64,000 nt of DNA, taken from positions 1 through 64,000 of the forward strand of contig NZ_CP173660.1 in the NCBI RefSeq assembly GCF_045038405.1, given 5' to 3'. The position numbers and the translations under genes are program-made. Position 1 is the stretch's first letter. Every line of letters begins with the position of its first letter. Positions 25,114 through 34,845 of this stretch are shown here, piece by piece. The notes beneath the pieces are model-generated. The model ran no database searches. It saw only the letters and a list, made by a program, of their open reading frames with translations, and had not been told where the DNA came from. Source of the DNA: Sellimonas caecigallum (GTDB taxonomy: Bacteria > Bacillota > Clostridia > Lachnospirales > Lachnospiraceae).

Positions 25114-26703
25114 TTAAAGTTCCATATCCTGTTTTTGCTGGCGGCGGGGCTGCTGGCGTTTCTCTGCCTGTTCCTCCCGGATACGCTGCTCCCGGCCTTT
25201 GACTGCCTGCTGGATGGACGGTTTCTTTCCCGGCTCTGCGGTCTGGCGGTACTGCTCGGATGGCAAAACCTGATTGAGCCAGTGGCGCACATCCCGCAAA
25301 ATTTTCACATCCTCCTGTACGGCAGTCAGCGCTTCCGTCTTGGAAGCGATATTCTCTGAAAGCTGTGCCTGTTCCCCGGCCAGCTTCTTTGTGCTGTACT
25401 TCGCCCCATCAAGATGAACCTTGAAATACCGCAGGGCAGCGTTGTAGGCGTCCAGTTCCGCTTTATGGTCGGCGGCAAATTTCTCCTTGGGCTTCTTCCA
25501 GCGGATAGCGGCATATTTCGCATGAACCGACTTGTTTGCTTCAAAGTTCCCGATATGGAAAAGCAGCCGGTCAATCTCTTTCACACGTTTCTCCATCGGC
25601 CTGATTTCCTCACGGATAGAAACGGCCTGTGCGCTGGCTTCATCCAGATAGGCGTCAAGGCTCTCCACGGTGGAAATCTCTTTCTGCCGCAGGAAGTCAA
25701 GGGCTTCCATGACCTTGTTGAAATCTCCAACAGTGCCTTTCAGCTTCCCCTTGGAAGTCCAGCCGGTACGTTCCTCGCTCCGTTTATCCAGATACCGGGA
25801 AAGCAGTTCGGGGATGGTCGGCTCCTTTGCCTGTGCCAGTGCTTCCAGCAGCGCCGCCTTTTTCTCTTTCAGGCCGGACAGCCAGCCCTTTAAGCTGCGT
25901 ACCATCTGCCGGATAGACTGCATGAGGGAATTGGCGGCTTTGATGTCCCGGTTCAGGTTGCCGATGTTGGTCTGTATGCCCTTTTTCTCCAACTGGCTGA
26001 CCGCTGGCCCCATGTGGACGGTGGGGATTTTATCAATCCCCTGTCGGGCATAGGAGCGAAGGTCAAGGCGCTCCGGGCTGCCGATGGCTTCCAGATAGCG
26101 GTTCGCCGTGTCAGCCCAGCCCTGCCGCCATATCTCGGCGTACTTCTGGTCGTTCCAGTCCACGGTGTCCTCCTTGTGGCTTTTCCATCTGCCGGACGCA
26201 AGCCGGATACGTTCGCCGTTCTCGTCAAGGTCGTAGACTTTCCGGCTCTTAGGGAGCCACTTGCCCTGTTCATCCATCGCCCGCATGGTAAGAAGGATGT
26301 GGGCGTGGGGATTTCCGTCCCCCTTGTCATGGATGGCGAAGTCGGCAATCATGCCCTTGGAAACGAAAAACTCCCGGCAGTAGTCCCGGATAAGGTCGGC
26401 GTACTGTGACCGGGGAAGTTCCCTCGGTATGGCAAGCACGAACCTCCGGGCAAGCTGGGAGTTCCATTGTTTTTCGATGGCTTCGGCGGCGTTCCACAAG
26501 GTATTCCGGTCTGCGTACTCCGGCGGGGCGTGGGGCGGCAGCATGATTTCAGTGTGGACGATTTCGCTTTTATGGGAATAGTATTTCTGTTTCTGGTCGT
26601 ATTCGGAAAACAGCCGTTCCCCGCTCTGGTAGGCGGCAGACGCAACGGCTGACTGGCGCTTGCTGCGCTGGATGATTTTTACATCAAAGTGCGGGCATGG
26701 CAA
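25114..26703 (-). CDS. MobA/MobL-family relaxase
   Basis: This relaxase of about 529 residues would nick the element's oriT and pilot the strand during mobilization. CPHFDVKIIQRSKRQSAVASA is cut short here as PHFDVKIIQRSKRQSAVA, followed by AYQSGERL. The metal-binding histidines are in HDKGDGNPHAHILLTMR. Long helices with KKA and EKR patterns fill the C-terminal half. TTG 26703 is the start: AAAGGAGG lies 10 bases upstream and relatives begin at this PCPHFDVK. The oriT was not located, though it is likely in 26704-26892. Confidence 0.9.
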   Translation of the reverse strand: MPCPHFDVKIIQRSKRQSAVASAAYQSGERLFSEYDQKQKYYSHKSEIVHTEIMLPPHAPPEYADRNTLWNAAEAIEKQWNSQLARRFVLAIPRELPRSQYADLIRDYCREFFVSKGMIADFAIHDKGDGNPHAHILLTMRAMDEQGKWLPKSRKVYDLDENGERIRLASGRWKSHKEDTVDWNDQKYAEIWRQGWADTANRYLEAIGSPERLDLRSYARQGIDKIPTVHMGPAVSQLEKKGIQTNIGNLNRDIKAANSLMQSIRQMVRSLKGWLSGLKEKKAALLEALAQAKEPTIPELLSRYLDKRSEERTGWTSKGKLKGTVGDFNKVMEALDFLRQKEISTVESLDAYLDEASAQAVSIREEIRPMEKRVKEIDRLLFHIGNFEANKSVHAKYAAIRWKKPKEKFAADHKAELDAYNAALRYFKVHLDGAKYSTKKLAGEQAQLSENIASKTEALTAVQEDVKILRDVRHWLNQVLPSEQYRQTAEPGKKPSIQQAVKGREQRIREEQAEKRQQPRRQQKQDMEL

Positions 26704-26892
26704 GTAATGTCCTCCTTTCTCCCGGTGTCCGGGCATAAAAAGAGCAGGGAACCTGTTTCAAGATTTCCTGCTCGGTGGTGCCGCCGGTGGGCGGCTGGTA
26801 TTCAGTTTTGAAAATTCGGGTCAGGTTGGCCCGATGATGGATGGCTCGATAAACAGGAATTGTATCGCCTATATATCACAAAAACACATCTC
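26704..26892. other. element right end with two hairpins
   Basis: CCCGG-TGT-CCGGG lies near 26722-26733, just before the relaxase ribosome site. GAGCAGGGAA (26742-26751) pairs with TTTCCTGCTC (26764-26773). Hairpins upstream of a relaxase gene are good oriT candidates, but I recognise no nic sequence. The rest is featureless up to the flavin reductase stop. Confidence 0.4.
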
Positions 26893-27543
26893 TCAATACT
26901 CGTTATAATCCCGTATCTTTTTTACAGTACCGACATAATCATGGGCTGTCCCATTGAAATTCTCAGGATTGATAGGATGATGAATATTGTAAAGAATTCC
27001 CGTTTCTCCCGTCCTTCCAAGATCGTTCTCATCCATATGTCTTTCATCAATATGTACTCTAACGATTTCGAGACACACCAAAACATAGTCGTCACCCTCG
27101 ACAATTTCTTTCTCCCATTTGAAGCGACATTCCAGATTCATAAAGCATTCATCAATCAGAGGAGCATTTACCATTTCTGCTTTAACCGAAGTCAAACCGG
27201 CGGCTTTAATTTCATCTATTTCAAAATTGTTATTTTTACAGGTTGACATACACTTATCATACAAATCGGCAGACATGAAATTGATGACAGCTTCACCTGT
27301 TTCATGAATTGTTTGATATAAATGTCCATATTTGCTGACAGCGGAAACAATTGCAAAGTAGCCACTTTTTCCCCCCGTAAATGTTGTCCATGACTGCATA
27401 CAAGCGTTAGGCTGTCCATTGCTTTTATATGAAGTCATTATGTAGAGTGGAGAGGGTACAGAGATAACGAACTCCATCCAATTAAATCCATACATCTCCA
27501 TCTTTTTCATTGATTCAGGCAACGTGCTGTATTTCTTTTTCAT
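26893..27543 (-). CDS. flavin-reductase-like FMN-binding protein
   Basis: The 216 residues fit the flavin reductase-like split-barrel family. NWMEFVISVPSPLYIMTSYK and NACMQSWTTFTGGKSGYFAI form the FMN-binding core, GEAVINFMSADLYDKCM follows, and a conserved HPINPENFNG lies near the C-terminus. Such proteins bind FMN and act as NAD(P)H:flavin reductases or orphan flavoproteins. It stands alone between the mobilizable element and IS110. ATG 27543 has no strong ribosome site in view. Length is normal. Confidence 0.85.
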   Translation of the reverse strand: MKKKYSTLPESMKKMEMYGFNWMEFVISVPSPLYIMTSYKSNGQPNACMQSWTTFTGGKSGYFAIVSAVSKYGHLYQTIHETGEAVINFMSADLYDKCMSTCKNNNFEIDEIKAAGLTSVKAEMVNAPLIDECFMNLECRFKWEKEIVEGDDYVLVCLEIVRVHIDERHMDENDLGRTGETGILYNIHHPINPENFNGTAHDYVGTVKKIRDYNEY

Positions 27544-27845
27544 ATTTTCCTGGTATATTGTAATTGACTCATCTAACGGTCACTTACAAATATACCTTCT
27601 CCTTTCTATCAACCTTTTCATCCGTGGTTGATTACGGTATTCTATATTTGTATGATGTAAATATGTGATGTGGATTTGTATTTTTTATCCTGTGGCTTTG
27701 ACTACTTTATGGAGGTTCTTACCACACCTTATTTCTAAATAATGATTAGTTAGATGAGTCTTGAATTCCTATCTTGTACCAGGTTTTACGAAGTAAGTGC
27801 TGTGGATAACACATTACATATTTTTTACGAAAGGAATGTATTATC
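27544..27845 (+). ncRNA. candidate bridge-RNA region of the second IS110 element
   Basis: About 300 noncoding bases lie upstream of the second IS110 transposase and contain no gene. By IS110 architecture this end would encode the bridge RNA. ACGAAAGGAATG before the transposase provides its ribosome site. Loops and boundaries were not assigned. Confidence 0.3.
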
Positions 27846-29340
27846 ATGATTTTAGTCGGAATTGACATTGGCAAACATCAACACATCTTCTCCATCATTG
27901 ACAAACAAACCGGTAAAATACTTTCAAATCCTTCTGTTTTTCATAACAATCAAGAAGGTTTCTTGTCACTCATCGGAAAACTAAGCAGCTATGCCAAATC
28001 ACAGCTTCTTATTGGCATGGAAGATACCGGGCATTATCACTTTGCCTTACTCAAATATCTTCTTGACAGGCACTATACGGTTGCTCTGATCAACCCAACC
28101 ACTACTGACCTTACCAGAAAACTTCAGGGCGGCATTACCAAAAACGATCCCCTGGATTCTCTTACCATTTGTGATGTCATCGGCTCGAATCAGCGTAAAA
28201 AGCCTTATCGCATTACAAAAGTAAACCGTTTCGACCTTTATGAACAAAAGCAGCTGACACGCCATCATCACAACCTGAAAGAGGAATTAAACATCTACAA
28301 AAACCGGCTTCAGAAATGCATTGATATCGTATTCCCCGAATTGAATTCCTTATTCCGTTCAAAGTATGGCATTGTTTACATGAATGTTTTAAAAACATTT
28401 GCTTCTGCTGAAAAGATTGCAAACTCCGATATCCGGATCATCCGGAAATGTTTTGAATATGAGGGACGCGGAAAACGAATCCAACTGTCTGCCGAACAGC
28501 TGAAAACAACAGCCAAGGCTTCTGTCGGCATCTCTTCTGTTGCTGAAGAAATTCAGATCAGACATCTTGTCTGTCAGATTGAAATGATAGAAGAACAACT
28601 TTCTGAAATAGACAAAAAGATAGAAGAGTTCTCCCTGCAAAACAACTCTCCTATCCTCTCCATACCAGGAATTTCACACTTCTCTGGTACTTCTATTTTA
28701 GCGGAATTGGGAGATATTTGCAACTATACGAAAGCATCTCAAATCATTAAATTTGCCGGTGTCGCCCCATATCACTATGAATCCAGTCAGTTTCTCGCCC
28801 GGCATACTGCAATCACCAAGAAAGGTTCCCGGTATCTGAGAAAAACACTGTATCAGATTATCTTGCCGGTTATCCATCACAACAGGGTCTTCACTGCTTA
28901 TTACAGCAAAAAGTTAGCCGAAGGCAAAGGTCACAGATGTGCTCAGGGTCACTGTATCAGAAAACTTTTAAGAGTCATCTATCATCTTTTAAGTACCGGA
29001 CAGAGTTTTGATCCTGCATTACTGATATAGCTATCATTACAACCCAGCTTATTACAATGAGCCTTCTTTAGAAGGTCTATTTGTTGTGCCACAAAATCCA
29101 TAATGATTCACATATTTTCAAAGTACATACTTTTACTAACTAAAATTCAATGTTTTTAAAAAACTACTTGATTTTTATATAGTTAGCTCCATTGTAGTTA
29201 GTTTTTCTAACTATAAATTTTAAAAAATTGCGAAACAAGAATTCCGCATGATTTAAGTTTATCACAGTTCAAATGGTTCCTTCTACTCTGAATAGGTTAA
29301 AAATGCTCCATTTGGATTTTGAATTTTTATGAAACAATAG
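27600..29340 (+). mobile_element. second IS110-family insertion sequence (approximate limits)
   Basis: An intact IS110 transposase (27846-29030) has AT-rich noncoding flanks of 300 bases on the left and at least 300 on the right. No inverted repeats or duplication can be read, as expected for the family. Confidence 0.6.
27846..29030 (+). CDS. IS110-family transposase (second, divergent copy)
   Basis: This 394-residue DEDD transposase has GIDIGKHQHIFSI, LIGMEDTGHYHFAL and GGITKNDPLDSLT in the RuvC-like half. SIPGISHFSGTSILAEL, FAGVAPYHYES and KKGSRYLRKTLYQ lie in the C-terminal half, which carries the catalytic serine. Both domains are full length. It differs clearly from the copy at 275-1492 (different motif wording throughout), so these are two separate IS110 lineages. 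Confidence 0.92.
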   Translation: MILVGIDIGKHQHIFSIIDKQTGKILSNPSVFHNNQEGFLSLIGKLSSYAKSQLLIGMEDTGHYHFALLKYLLDRHYTVALINPTTTDLTRKLQGGITKNDPLDSLTICDVIGSNQRKKPYRITKVNRFDLYEQKQLTRHHHNLKEELNIYKNRLQKCIDIVFPELNSLFRSKYGIVYMNVLKTFASAEKIANSDIRIIRKCFEYEGRGKRIQLSAEQLKTTAKASVGISSVAEEIQIRHLVCQIEMIEEQLSEIDKKIEEFSLQNNSPILSIPGISHFSGTSILAELGDICNYTKASQIIKFAGVAPYHYESSQFLARHTAITKKGSRYLRKTLYQIILPVIHHNRVFTAYYSKKLAEGKGHRCAQGHCIRKLLRVIYHLLSTGQSFDPALLI

Positions 29341-29648
29341 AAATAGGCTCTGCTCCTCACGATGAATGAGATCATTACTTCAACAAAACAATTTGCTTCA
29401 CTTTTTAGAAGATGAACAAAATGATTTCTGCACCAAAACCAGTTCCATGAAGCATGGCAACCCTTTGAGGGAGAACCATCTTATTTGTGCTTTTGGCCAT
29501 TGATATCATCTTCTCTTTTAAATAAACAGTGGTCAGCAATAACTAACCACTGTTTATTATATCGCCTATTTTGTTCTTCTCCAACTCTTTAACAGTAAAA
29601 ATACTCCGTTCGACAATAGATTTCTATCTCTCTGATATTGTATATCCA
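29031..29648. other. intergenic region: IS110 right flank and operon terminator
   Basis: Very AT-rich. To about 29340 it is probably the right end of IS110, with TAACTA/TAGTTA words that can pair. From 29360 to 29520 a short plus-strand frame (NEIITSTKQFASLF then stop) and neighbouring fragments look like a decayed gene I cannot name. The terminator at 29521-29558 follows. No intact gene is seen. Confidence 0.5.
29521..29558 (-). terminator. terminator of the ABC/methyltransferase operon
   Basis: AATAAACAGTGGT (29521-29533) pairs perfectly with ACCACTGTTTATT (29546-29558), a 13-bp stem. On the minus strand the stem ends in TTTATTTAAAAG. It lies about 90 bases past the last methyltransferase gene. 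Confidence 0.75.
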
Positions 29649-30461
29649 CTATAGTTTTAGATGTATCATCTTTACCATCTTAAATTGATCAGAAACTGCC
29701 ATACTGACCTTTGTGGATAGCTTTAAGCCATTTTTAGGGATGTAACGATAGTATGGTTCCTCCGCAATCACCTTCACATTACCCCCGCTCTTTGCTGCCA
29801 GTTCTTCCGCTGAATCCACATAAAAGAGCATCTGTGCATCAGCATGGCCGACCTGTTTCATATATTTTTTCTTCATCATGGTCATGCCTCTTTTGTTCAC
29901 CGTATCAAAAACAACTTCCATATTTCCAAATTGTCCAATCATACGCAGAAGGGCAATAACCTTATGTTCCTCAAAATAATGAAACAACCCGCCTGCAGTA
30001 ACAAGAACAGGAGCATCAAGTACATCATTGCGAACTTTTATGATCCAGTCCTTCACAAAGGCATCCCCGGAAATATAAAATTCCCGCTCCGGTTCGGGAA
30101 GAAGACCCCGCCGGTATTCGATCACATGCGGCAGATCCACGGCATACCAGTGTGTCTTTCCGTTATCACATCGGTGATAGGTTGTCTCCAGACCACAGCC
30201 CAGCTGAACAATCACACCGTCCGGTCTGCGTTCCAGAAAAGACCGAATAATCCGATCCATATTAGCAGACCGGGAAGCAGAGGCCAAAAGGGTATACTGG
30301 TTCTGCATATTCTGTTCAATCAAGTCTAACGGCAGCCTATTTTTCAATTCCAATGCCTTTTTATCATATAAAATTTGCGAGCAATGCTCACTAGCATAAA
30401 TTCTTCCCAGCATAGGGACAAACAGGGTATCCTCCACGACTCCTAACTTGGACATAGCCAA
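29649..30461 (-). CDS. class I methyltransferase of the leucine-carboxyl/O-methyltransferase (LCM) family
   Basis: The 270-residue SAM-dependent methyltransferase resembles LCM/PPM-type O-methyltransferases. Motif I is VIVQLGCGLETTYHRCD, and the family DLPHVIEYRRGLLPEPE carries the ribose-binding acidic residue. VLVTAGGLFHYFEEHKV and an FDTVNKRG loop follow. It probably methylates a carboxylate or hydroxyl of a small molecule. It is the last gene of a unit with a second methyltransferase (18-base gap) and two ABC half-transporters. Confidence 0.85.
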   Translation of the reverse strand: MAMSKLGVVEDTLFVPMLGRIYASEHCSQILYDKKALELKNRLPLDLIEQNMQNQYTLLASASRSANMDRIIRSFLERRPDGVIVQLGCGLETTYHRCDNGKTHWYAVDLPHVIEYRRGLLPEPEREFYISGDAFVKDWIIKVRNDVLDAPVLVTAGGLFHYFEEHKVIALLRMIGQFGNMEVVFDTVNKRGMTMMKKKYMKQVGHADAQMLFYVDSAEELAAKSGGNVKVIAEEPYYRYIPKNGLKLSTKVSMAVSDQFKMVKMIHLKL

Positions 30462-30479
30462 ACCTCCTGTTTTGATACA

Positions 30480-31295
30480 TTACTTTCTGCCGACAAGCAG
30501 CCGGGAAGACCCCAGCATCATCATGGCAGCCCGACGGTGGGAACCAAAAGCTTCCTGTGCAGTGTCAACGAGTCGTACTTCCTCATACCCCATATCTCGC
30601 AGTTTCTGCGCAAAACCTTCCATGTCACCGTACATCTTTGGTTTCATATCATCGTTGAGTGCAAAGACGCCGCCTTTTTTCAATACCCGCAGGCTTTCCA
30701 GCAGCAGTTTCTGCATATCAGCACCCATAACATTGTGATAGACATAGTTGCTGATGACTACATCAAAACTCTCATCAGGAAAATCCAGCTGCTTCGCATC
30801 ACCGTGCTGAAATACACAGCGGGAAGCCACGCCCTCACTGGCAGCATTCTTCTCGCAGAGTGCTTTGCTGTAATTGTACACAGCGCCCCAGTAATCAACA
30901 CCGATCACTTTTGCTTTCGGCCATGTCAGAGCTGAACGGATTGTCAATGCTCCGGAGCCGCAGCCTACTTCCAGAATCTTTCCCTCACCGTCATAGTCCA
31001 GATGAGAGAGAACGACTCGATGAACCTGTTCCATGATTCCGCCACCGCCAAAGGCATACTGCCGCCTGATCCATGTGATCCAGATCAGCAAAACCAAAAG
31101 TGCGATTGTGATAACAGTAAACAGAACACCAAGAACAGCGACATGTAATACATAAAAAGAGAGGACAGCCAGCACAGCGGCCAAAACTCCGATTCCGCCA
31201 ATGATGTAAAAGACAGGGTTGGACATCCAGCTTCCATAGTCTTCTCCGTGGGTGCCAAGTCGGATATTTTCCTGCTTACAATGGTTCTTGTTCAT
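30480..31295 (-). CDS. membrane-anchored SAM-dependent methyltransferase
   Basis: The ~271-residue protein has two N-terminal membrane helices (VFYIIGGIGVLAAVLAVLSF and VLGVLFTVITIALLVLLIW), then a UbiE-like domain. Motif I is ILEVGCGSGALTIRSA, then AKVIGVDYWG and DFPDESFDVVISNYVYH. ATG 31295 is used because GGAGGAAATGTA precedes it. Membrane tethering next to two ABC half-transporters suggests a lipophilic or transported substrate. The C-terminus has AFGSHRRAAMMMLGSS. Substrate is unknown. Confidence 0.85.
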   Translation of the reverse strand: MNKNHCKQENIRLGTHGEDYGSWMSNPVFYIIGGIGVLAAVLAVLSFYVLHVAVLGVLFTVITIALLVLLIWITWIRRQYAFGGGGIMEQVHRVVLSHLDYDGEGKILEVGCGSGALTIRSALTWPKAKVIGVDYWGAVYNYSKALCEKNAASEGVASRCVFQHGDAKQLDFPDESFDVVISNYVYHNVMGADMQKLLLESLRVLKKGGVFALNDDMKPKMYGDMEGFAQKLRDMGYEEVRLVDTAQEAFGSHRRAAMMMLGSSRLLVGRK

Positions 31296-31311
31296 TACAT
31301 TTCCTCCTTCT

Positions 31312-33045
31312 TTACGCAAGTTTCCAATTCTGGCTTTCTGTCTGCAGTTTTACCATATGGGCATATACACCATTCTTTTCTTCTAGTTCCTGTGGCGATC
31401 CTTCTTCTGCCACGGTGCCATCAGAAAGGACAACGATCTTATCTGCCCCGGCTACGGTACGCATCCTGTGGGCGATAACCAGAACGGTTTTATCTGCAAT
31501 CAGACGGGAAAGGGCTGTCTGTATCAGAGTTTCATTCTCCACATCCAGGGAAGCCGTGGCTTCATCCAAAAGAATGATCGGCGCATTTTTCAGAAATGCA
31601 CGAGCAATAGAGATACGCTGGCGCTCTCCGCCGGAAAGTTCACAGCCATTTTCCCCGATATTGGTATGCCATCCATCCGGCAGTTTTTCCGCAAATTCAT
31701 CCACATTGGCAAGTTTCGCAGCCGCAATGACCTGTTCATCTGTGGCGTCTTTGTTTCCGATTCGGATATTCTCCAGAATCGTATTGTCAAACAGTGTAAC
31801 ATCCTGAAATACGATGGAATACAGAGAAAGCAGTATTTCCGGGTCAATTCGGGATACATCCATGCCGCCCACGGTAATCTTTCCTCTGTGAATATCCCAG
31901 AATCTTGCAGCCAGCCGGGATACGGTTGTTTTTCCGCCGCCGGATGGGCCGACCAAAGCCGTAACCTCTCCCTGTTTTGCCGTAAAGGAAACATCTTTCA
32001 ATACCGTTTCTCCGGTATTGTAGGCAAACCCAACATGGTCAAAGACAATATCATACCCCTGATTGGAAAGCCTGTCACTGCCTTGCTGGATCGGATGATC
32101 AAGAATCTCATTCATACGGGCAATGTTGGTTCGTGTACTGATGACTGCCGCAAGATTCTGGAGTGCGCCCTGCAAAGGGTCATATAAACGGGATACTACC
32201 AAAAGGAACATAAAGAATGTAAGCACGGAGAGGCTTCCCTGCATGAGCAGAACAGCTCCCACCAGCGCAACCGTTGCAATACCAAGCTTCAGTACCAGTG
32301 ATGCGGAAACCACAAAAGCAGCAAGCCCAAATTCATTGAGGATGGAACGATGCTCCACGGCACGGATCTTCTTTTCCAGCCCCTTTAAATATGCCTGCTC
32401 CGCGTTGTTCGCTTTCAGGTCACGAACCGTTTCAATGCACTCCTGTATCCCGTCTGCGCAGGCCATCTTCACATCCATCGCTTTCTGATTCAGATTTTCC
32501 TGAATCTTTGCGGAAAATCCCACAATCGCAAAGGCAACCGGCAGAACCCATAAGGCAGCCAGTGCCATTTTCCAGTCCGTAAAGAGCAGACCGATGGAAA
32601 TCAGAACTGTAGAAATGATCGAACCCGCAAGCTCAGGGATAAAATGTGAAAAGCTCTGTTCCAGGAAGGTACAGTCCGCCATAATGGTGCTGGTAAGATC
32701 GGCTAAATCCTTTTTCCCGAAAAAGGAAAGGGGAATCTTACGCAGATGCTCTGCAAGGGTAATGCGGCGGATACCGCTTTCTTTGTAAGTGGCAAAATAG
32801 GTCGCATTATATTGAAAGAAAGTGGTCAGCAGAATCAGGCCGATACACACCACGCAGCCTGCCACATAAAATGGAATTTTCCCACCGGGAACACCTCCGT
32901 TCATCAGATCGCTGACCATGTAATATAAAAGACCTACCGGAAACATCAAAGACAGATTCTGAAGGACACAGGCCAGGCAGCCTTTGATCAGGTCTTTTGC
33001 TCCCTGTTCAGACAGGGCATATTTTTTCTGCAGTTTTTTGATCAT
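31312..33045 (-). CDS. ABC half-transporter, permease fused to ATPase (second of pair)
   Basis: The 577 residues comprise six membrane helices (about 20-310), then the nucleotide-binding domain. Walker A is GPSGGGKTTVSRLAARFWD, the signature NGCELSGGERQRISIARAFL and Walker B IILLDEATASLD. The membrane part is of exporter fold. Heterodimeric exporter-fold pairs of this kind include drug exporters and the IrtAB/YbtPQ siderophore importers. It starts one base after the partner gene. The two methyltransferases follow it in the same operon. Confidence 0.92.
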   Translation of the reverse strand: MIKKLQKKYALSEQGAKDLIKGCLACVLQNLSLMFPVGLLYYMVSDLMNGGVPGGKIPFYVAGCVVCIGLILLTTFFQYNATYFATYKESGIRRITLAEHLRKIPLSFFGKKDLADLTSTIMADCTFLEQSFSHFIPELAGSIISTVLISIGLLFTDWKMALAALWVLPVAFAIVGFSAKIQENLNQKAMDVKMACADGIQECIETVRDLKANNAEQAYLKGLEKKIRAVEHRSILNEFGLAAFVVSASLVLKLGIATVALVGAVLLMQGSLSVLTFFMFLLVVSRLYDPLQGALQNLAAVISTRTNIARMNEILDHPIQQGSDRLSNQGYDIVFDHVGFAYNTGETVLKDVSFTAKQGEVTALVGPSGGGKTTVSRLAARFWDIHRGKITVGGMDVSRIDPEILLSLYSIVFQDVTLFDNTILENIRIGNKDATDEQVIAAAKLANVDEFAEKLPDGWHTNIGENGCELSGGERQRISIARAFLKNAPIILLDEATASLDVENETLIQTALSRLIADKTVLVIAHRMRTVAGADKIVVLSDGTVAEEGSPQELEEKNGVYAHMVKLQTESQNWKLA

Positions 33046-33046
33046 A

Positions 33047-34819
33047 TCACTGCACCTCCTTTGTTACCTTCCATTGCACGGAAGTCTGGTAATTTTTCCA
33101 CATACGGCTGAACATGCCGTCTTTTGCAAGCAATTCGCGGCTGTTGCCGCACTCGGCAACCTGTCCGTTGCAAATGACAAAAATCTGATCCACATTTGTT
33201 ACGGTAGAAAGCCTGTGGGCAATCATAATCACGGTCTTTCCCTCGGAAAGTCTTGAGAAAGCAGCCTGTACGCGGCTTTCGTTATCCGGGTCAGCAAAGG
33301 CAGTGGCTTCATCCAGAATGATGATCGGTGCATTTTTCAGCATTACACGGGCAATGGCAATTCGCTGCTGCTCGCCGCCGGAAAGATAGAGACCCTTTGT
33401 ACCGATAACCGTATCCACACCCTGTGGGAGTTTTTCCAGAATATCATCGCACTGTGCGTGATGTAGGGCAGCCAGAACTTCCTCACGGGTAGCTTCCGGT
33501 TTTCCCATACGCACATTTTCCAGAATGGATGCCTTGATCAGACGGCTGTTCTGAAATACGAAAGACACCGTGTTCATGAGTTCCTCTTTCGGGATGTCTT
33601 TCACATTAACACCACCGATTTTTACCATTCCGCTCTGGGGATCAAAGAATCGGGAAATCAGATTGGCAAGGGTTGTTTTTCCACCGCCGGATGGGCCTAC
33701 AAAAGCTACCGTCTGCCCTGCAGGAATGGTCAGTGAAATATCTTTTAATACTTCTTTTTCTCCATCATAGCTGAAATGAACCGATTCCAGTTCCACGGAA
33801 GCGTTTTGAGGATGCTTTGGATGTTTCGTTTCCTCCAGAGGCTTCAAATGCAAAACGCTGTCAATTCTCTGTAAAGCGTCGTCTACGATCATGGCATTTT
33901 CACTTTGGAACATAATGCGTGTCAGTGTGACAGAAATAACCGGCGTAATAATGATATAGAAAATGAGATCCAGTAAGAAACCGGAAGTCACACCGTCTTG
34001 TGCAAGCAACAGTCCTCCGGCGATCAGTGTGGCAAAAACTCCGTTGATCGCAGCTGTATAGAACATCATCGGTGTCCGAAGCTGCTTGGTATAGGCGATC
34101 ACCCATACTTTATAGCGGTCAATGGAGTCTTTAAACTTCTTAAAGGAAAAGATCGTCTGGCCAAATGTTTTTACGACCGGAATACCGCGGACATACTCTA
34201 CCGCTTCGTTGGACATATCATCCAGCGCATTCTGGTATTCTTTCATCTTTTCCTGCATCTGCTTTCCGGTCATTGTCATCATGATCAGAAACCCCAGAAC
34301 AACCGGAACAAGGCTCAACAGTCCCAGTCTCCAGTCAAATGCAAACAACAGCACCAAAAGACCACAGGGGGTTGCAATGGCATTGGCTCTGTCGGGAAGC
34401 TGATGAGCGAGATAGGTTTCGGTGGCTGCGCTGGATTCGTTGACGATTTTGCGCAGTTTTCCGCTGCCAAAACTTTCGGCAAACCCAAGAGGAAGCTTAA
34501 CAATATGCTCCATGGTCTGGATACGCAGGTTTGTGGCAATACGAAATGCCCCTAAATGGGAACACATAAGCCCGGCTATGTAGACAAGCACCGCTAGGAC
34601 TGCAAACAATACTGCCATCCATCCATTGCCGGTCAGGTTCTGTTCCTGGCCAAAATCTGGTGCCACCTCCAGTACTTCCTTTATCATTTTCCAGATGTAA
34701 TAGAATGGCACCAGAGCAATGAGGGCACTGATGGCAGAAAGCACCCAGGAAGCATAGGTCAGGTACTTATGGCTGCCTGCAATTTCCAGCAGGCGTGATA
34801 AATTGGATTGTTTTTTCAA
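33047..34819 (-). CDS. ABC half-transporter, permease fused to ATPase (first of pair)
   Basis: This 590-residue exporter-fold half-transporter starts at TTG 34819, behind AGGAGGAATTTTTT. The nucleotide-binding domain has GPSGGGKTTLANLISRFFD, KGLYLSGGEQQRIAIARVML and PIIILDEATAFADPDNE. The D-loop region reads ATAFADPDNES rather than the usual ATASLD, hinting at one degenerate ATP site as in heterodimeric exporters. A DDE insertion sequence begins 27 bases upstream, so the original promoter and the link to the TetR gene are lost or displaced. Confidence 0.92.
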   Translation of the reverse strand: MKKQSNLSRLLEIAGSHKYLTYASWVLSAISALIALVPFYYIWKMIKEVLEVAPDFGQEQNLTGNGWMAVLFAVLAVLVYIAGLMCSHLGAFRIATNLRIQTMEHIVKLPLGFAESFGSGKLRKIVNESSAATETYLAHQLPDRANAIATPCGLLVLLFAFDWRLGLLSLVPVVLGFLIMMTMTGKQMQEKMKEYQNALDDMSNEAVEYVRGIPVVKTFGQTIFSFKKFKDSIDRYKVWVIAYTKQLRTPMMFYTAAINGVFATLIAGGLLLAQDGVTSGFLLDLIFYIIITPVISVTLTRIMFQSENAMIVDDALQRIDSVLHLKPLEETKHPKHPQNASVELESVHFSYDGEKEVLKDISLTIPAGQTVAFVGPSGGGKTTLANLISRFFDPQSGMVKIGGVNVKDIPKEELMNTVSFVFQNSRLIKASILENVRMGKPEATREEVLAALHHAQCDDILEKLPQGVDTVIGTKGLYLSGGEQQRIAIARVMLKNAPIIILDEATAFADPDNESRVQAAFSRLSEGKTVIMIAHRLSTVTNVDQIFVICNGQVAECGNSRELLAKDGMFSRMWKNYQTSVQWKVTKEVQ

Positions 34820-34845
34820 AAAAATTCCTCCTTTTCTTTGTGATA

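Larger units (their letters stand above)
18545..26880 (-). mobile_element. integrative mobilizable element of Tn916-like tyrosine-recombinase type
   Basis: Minus-strand order is relaxase, primase-like, VirE-like, xis, [IS91-like insertion], int, with int next to the left end. No type IV secretion genes are present, so it would need a helper for transfer. Exact att sites were not resolved; the boundaries are the gaps on either side of the gene set. Confidence 0.7.

Noticed and set aside
29360..29480. Short plus-strand frame resembling a transposase start (NEIITSTKQF)
   Set aside because: Only 17 codons before a stop and no further homology that I can name; kept only as possible debris.
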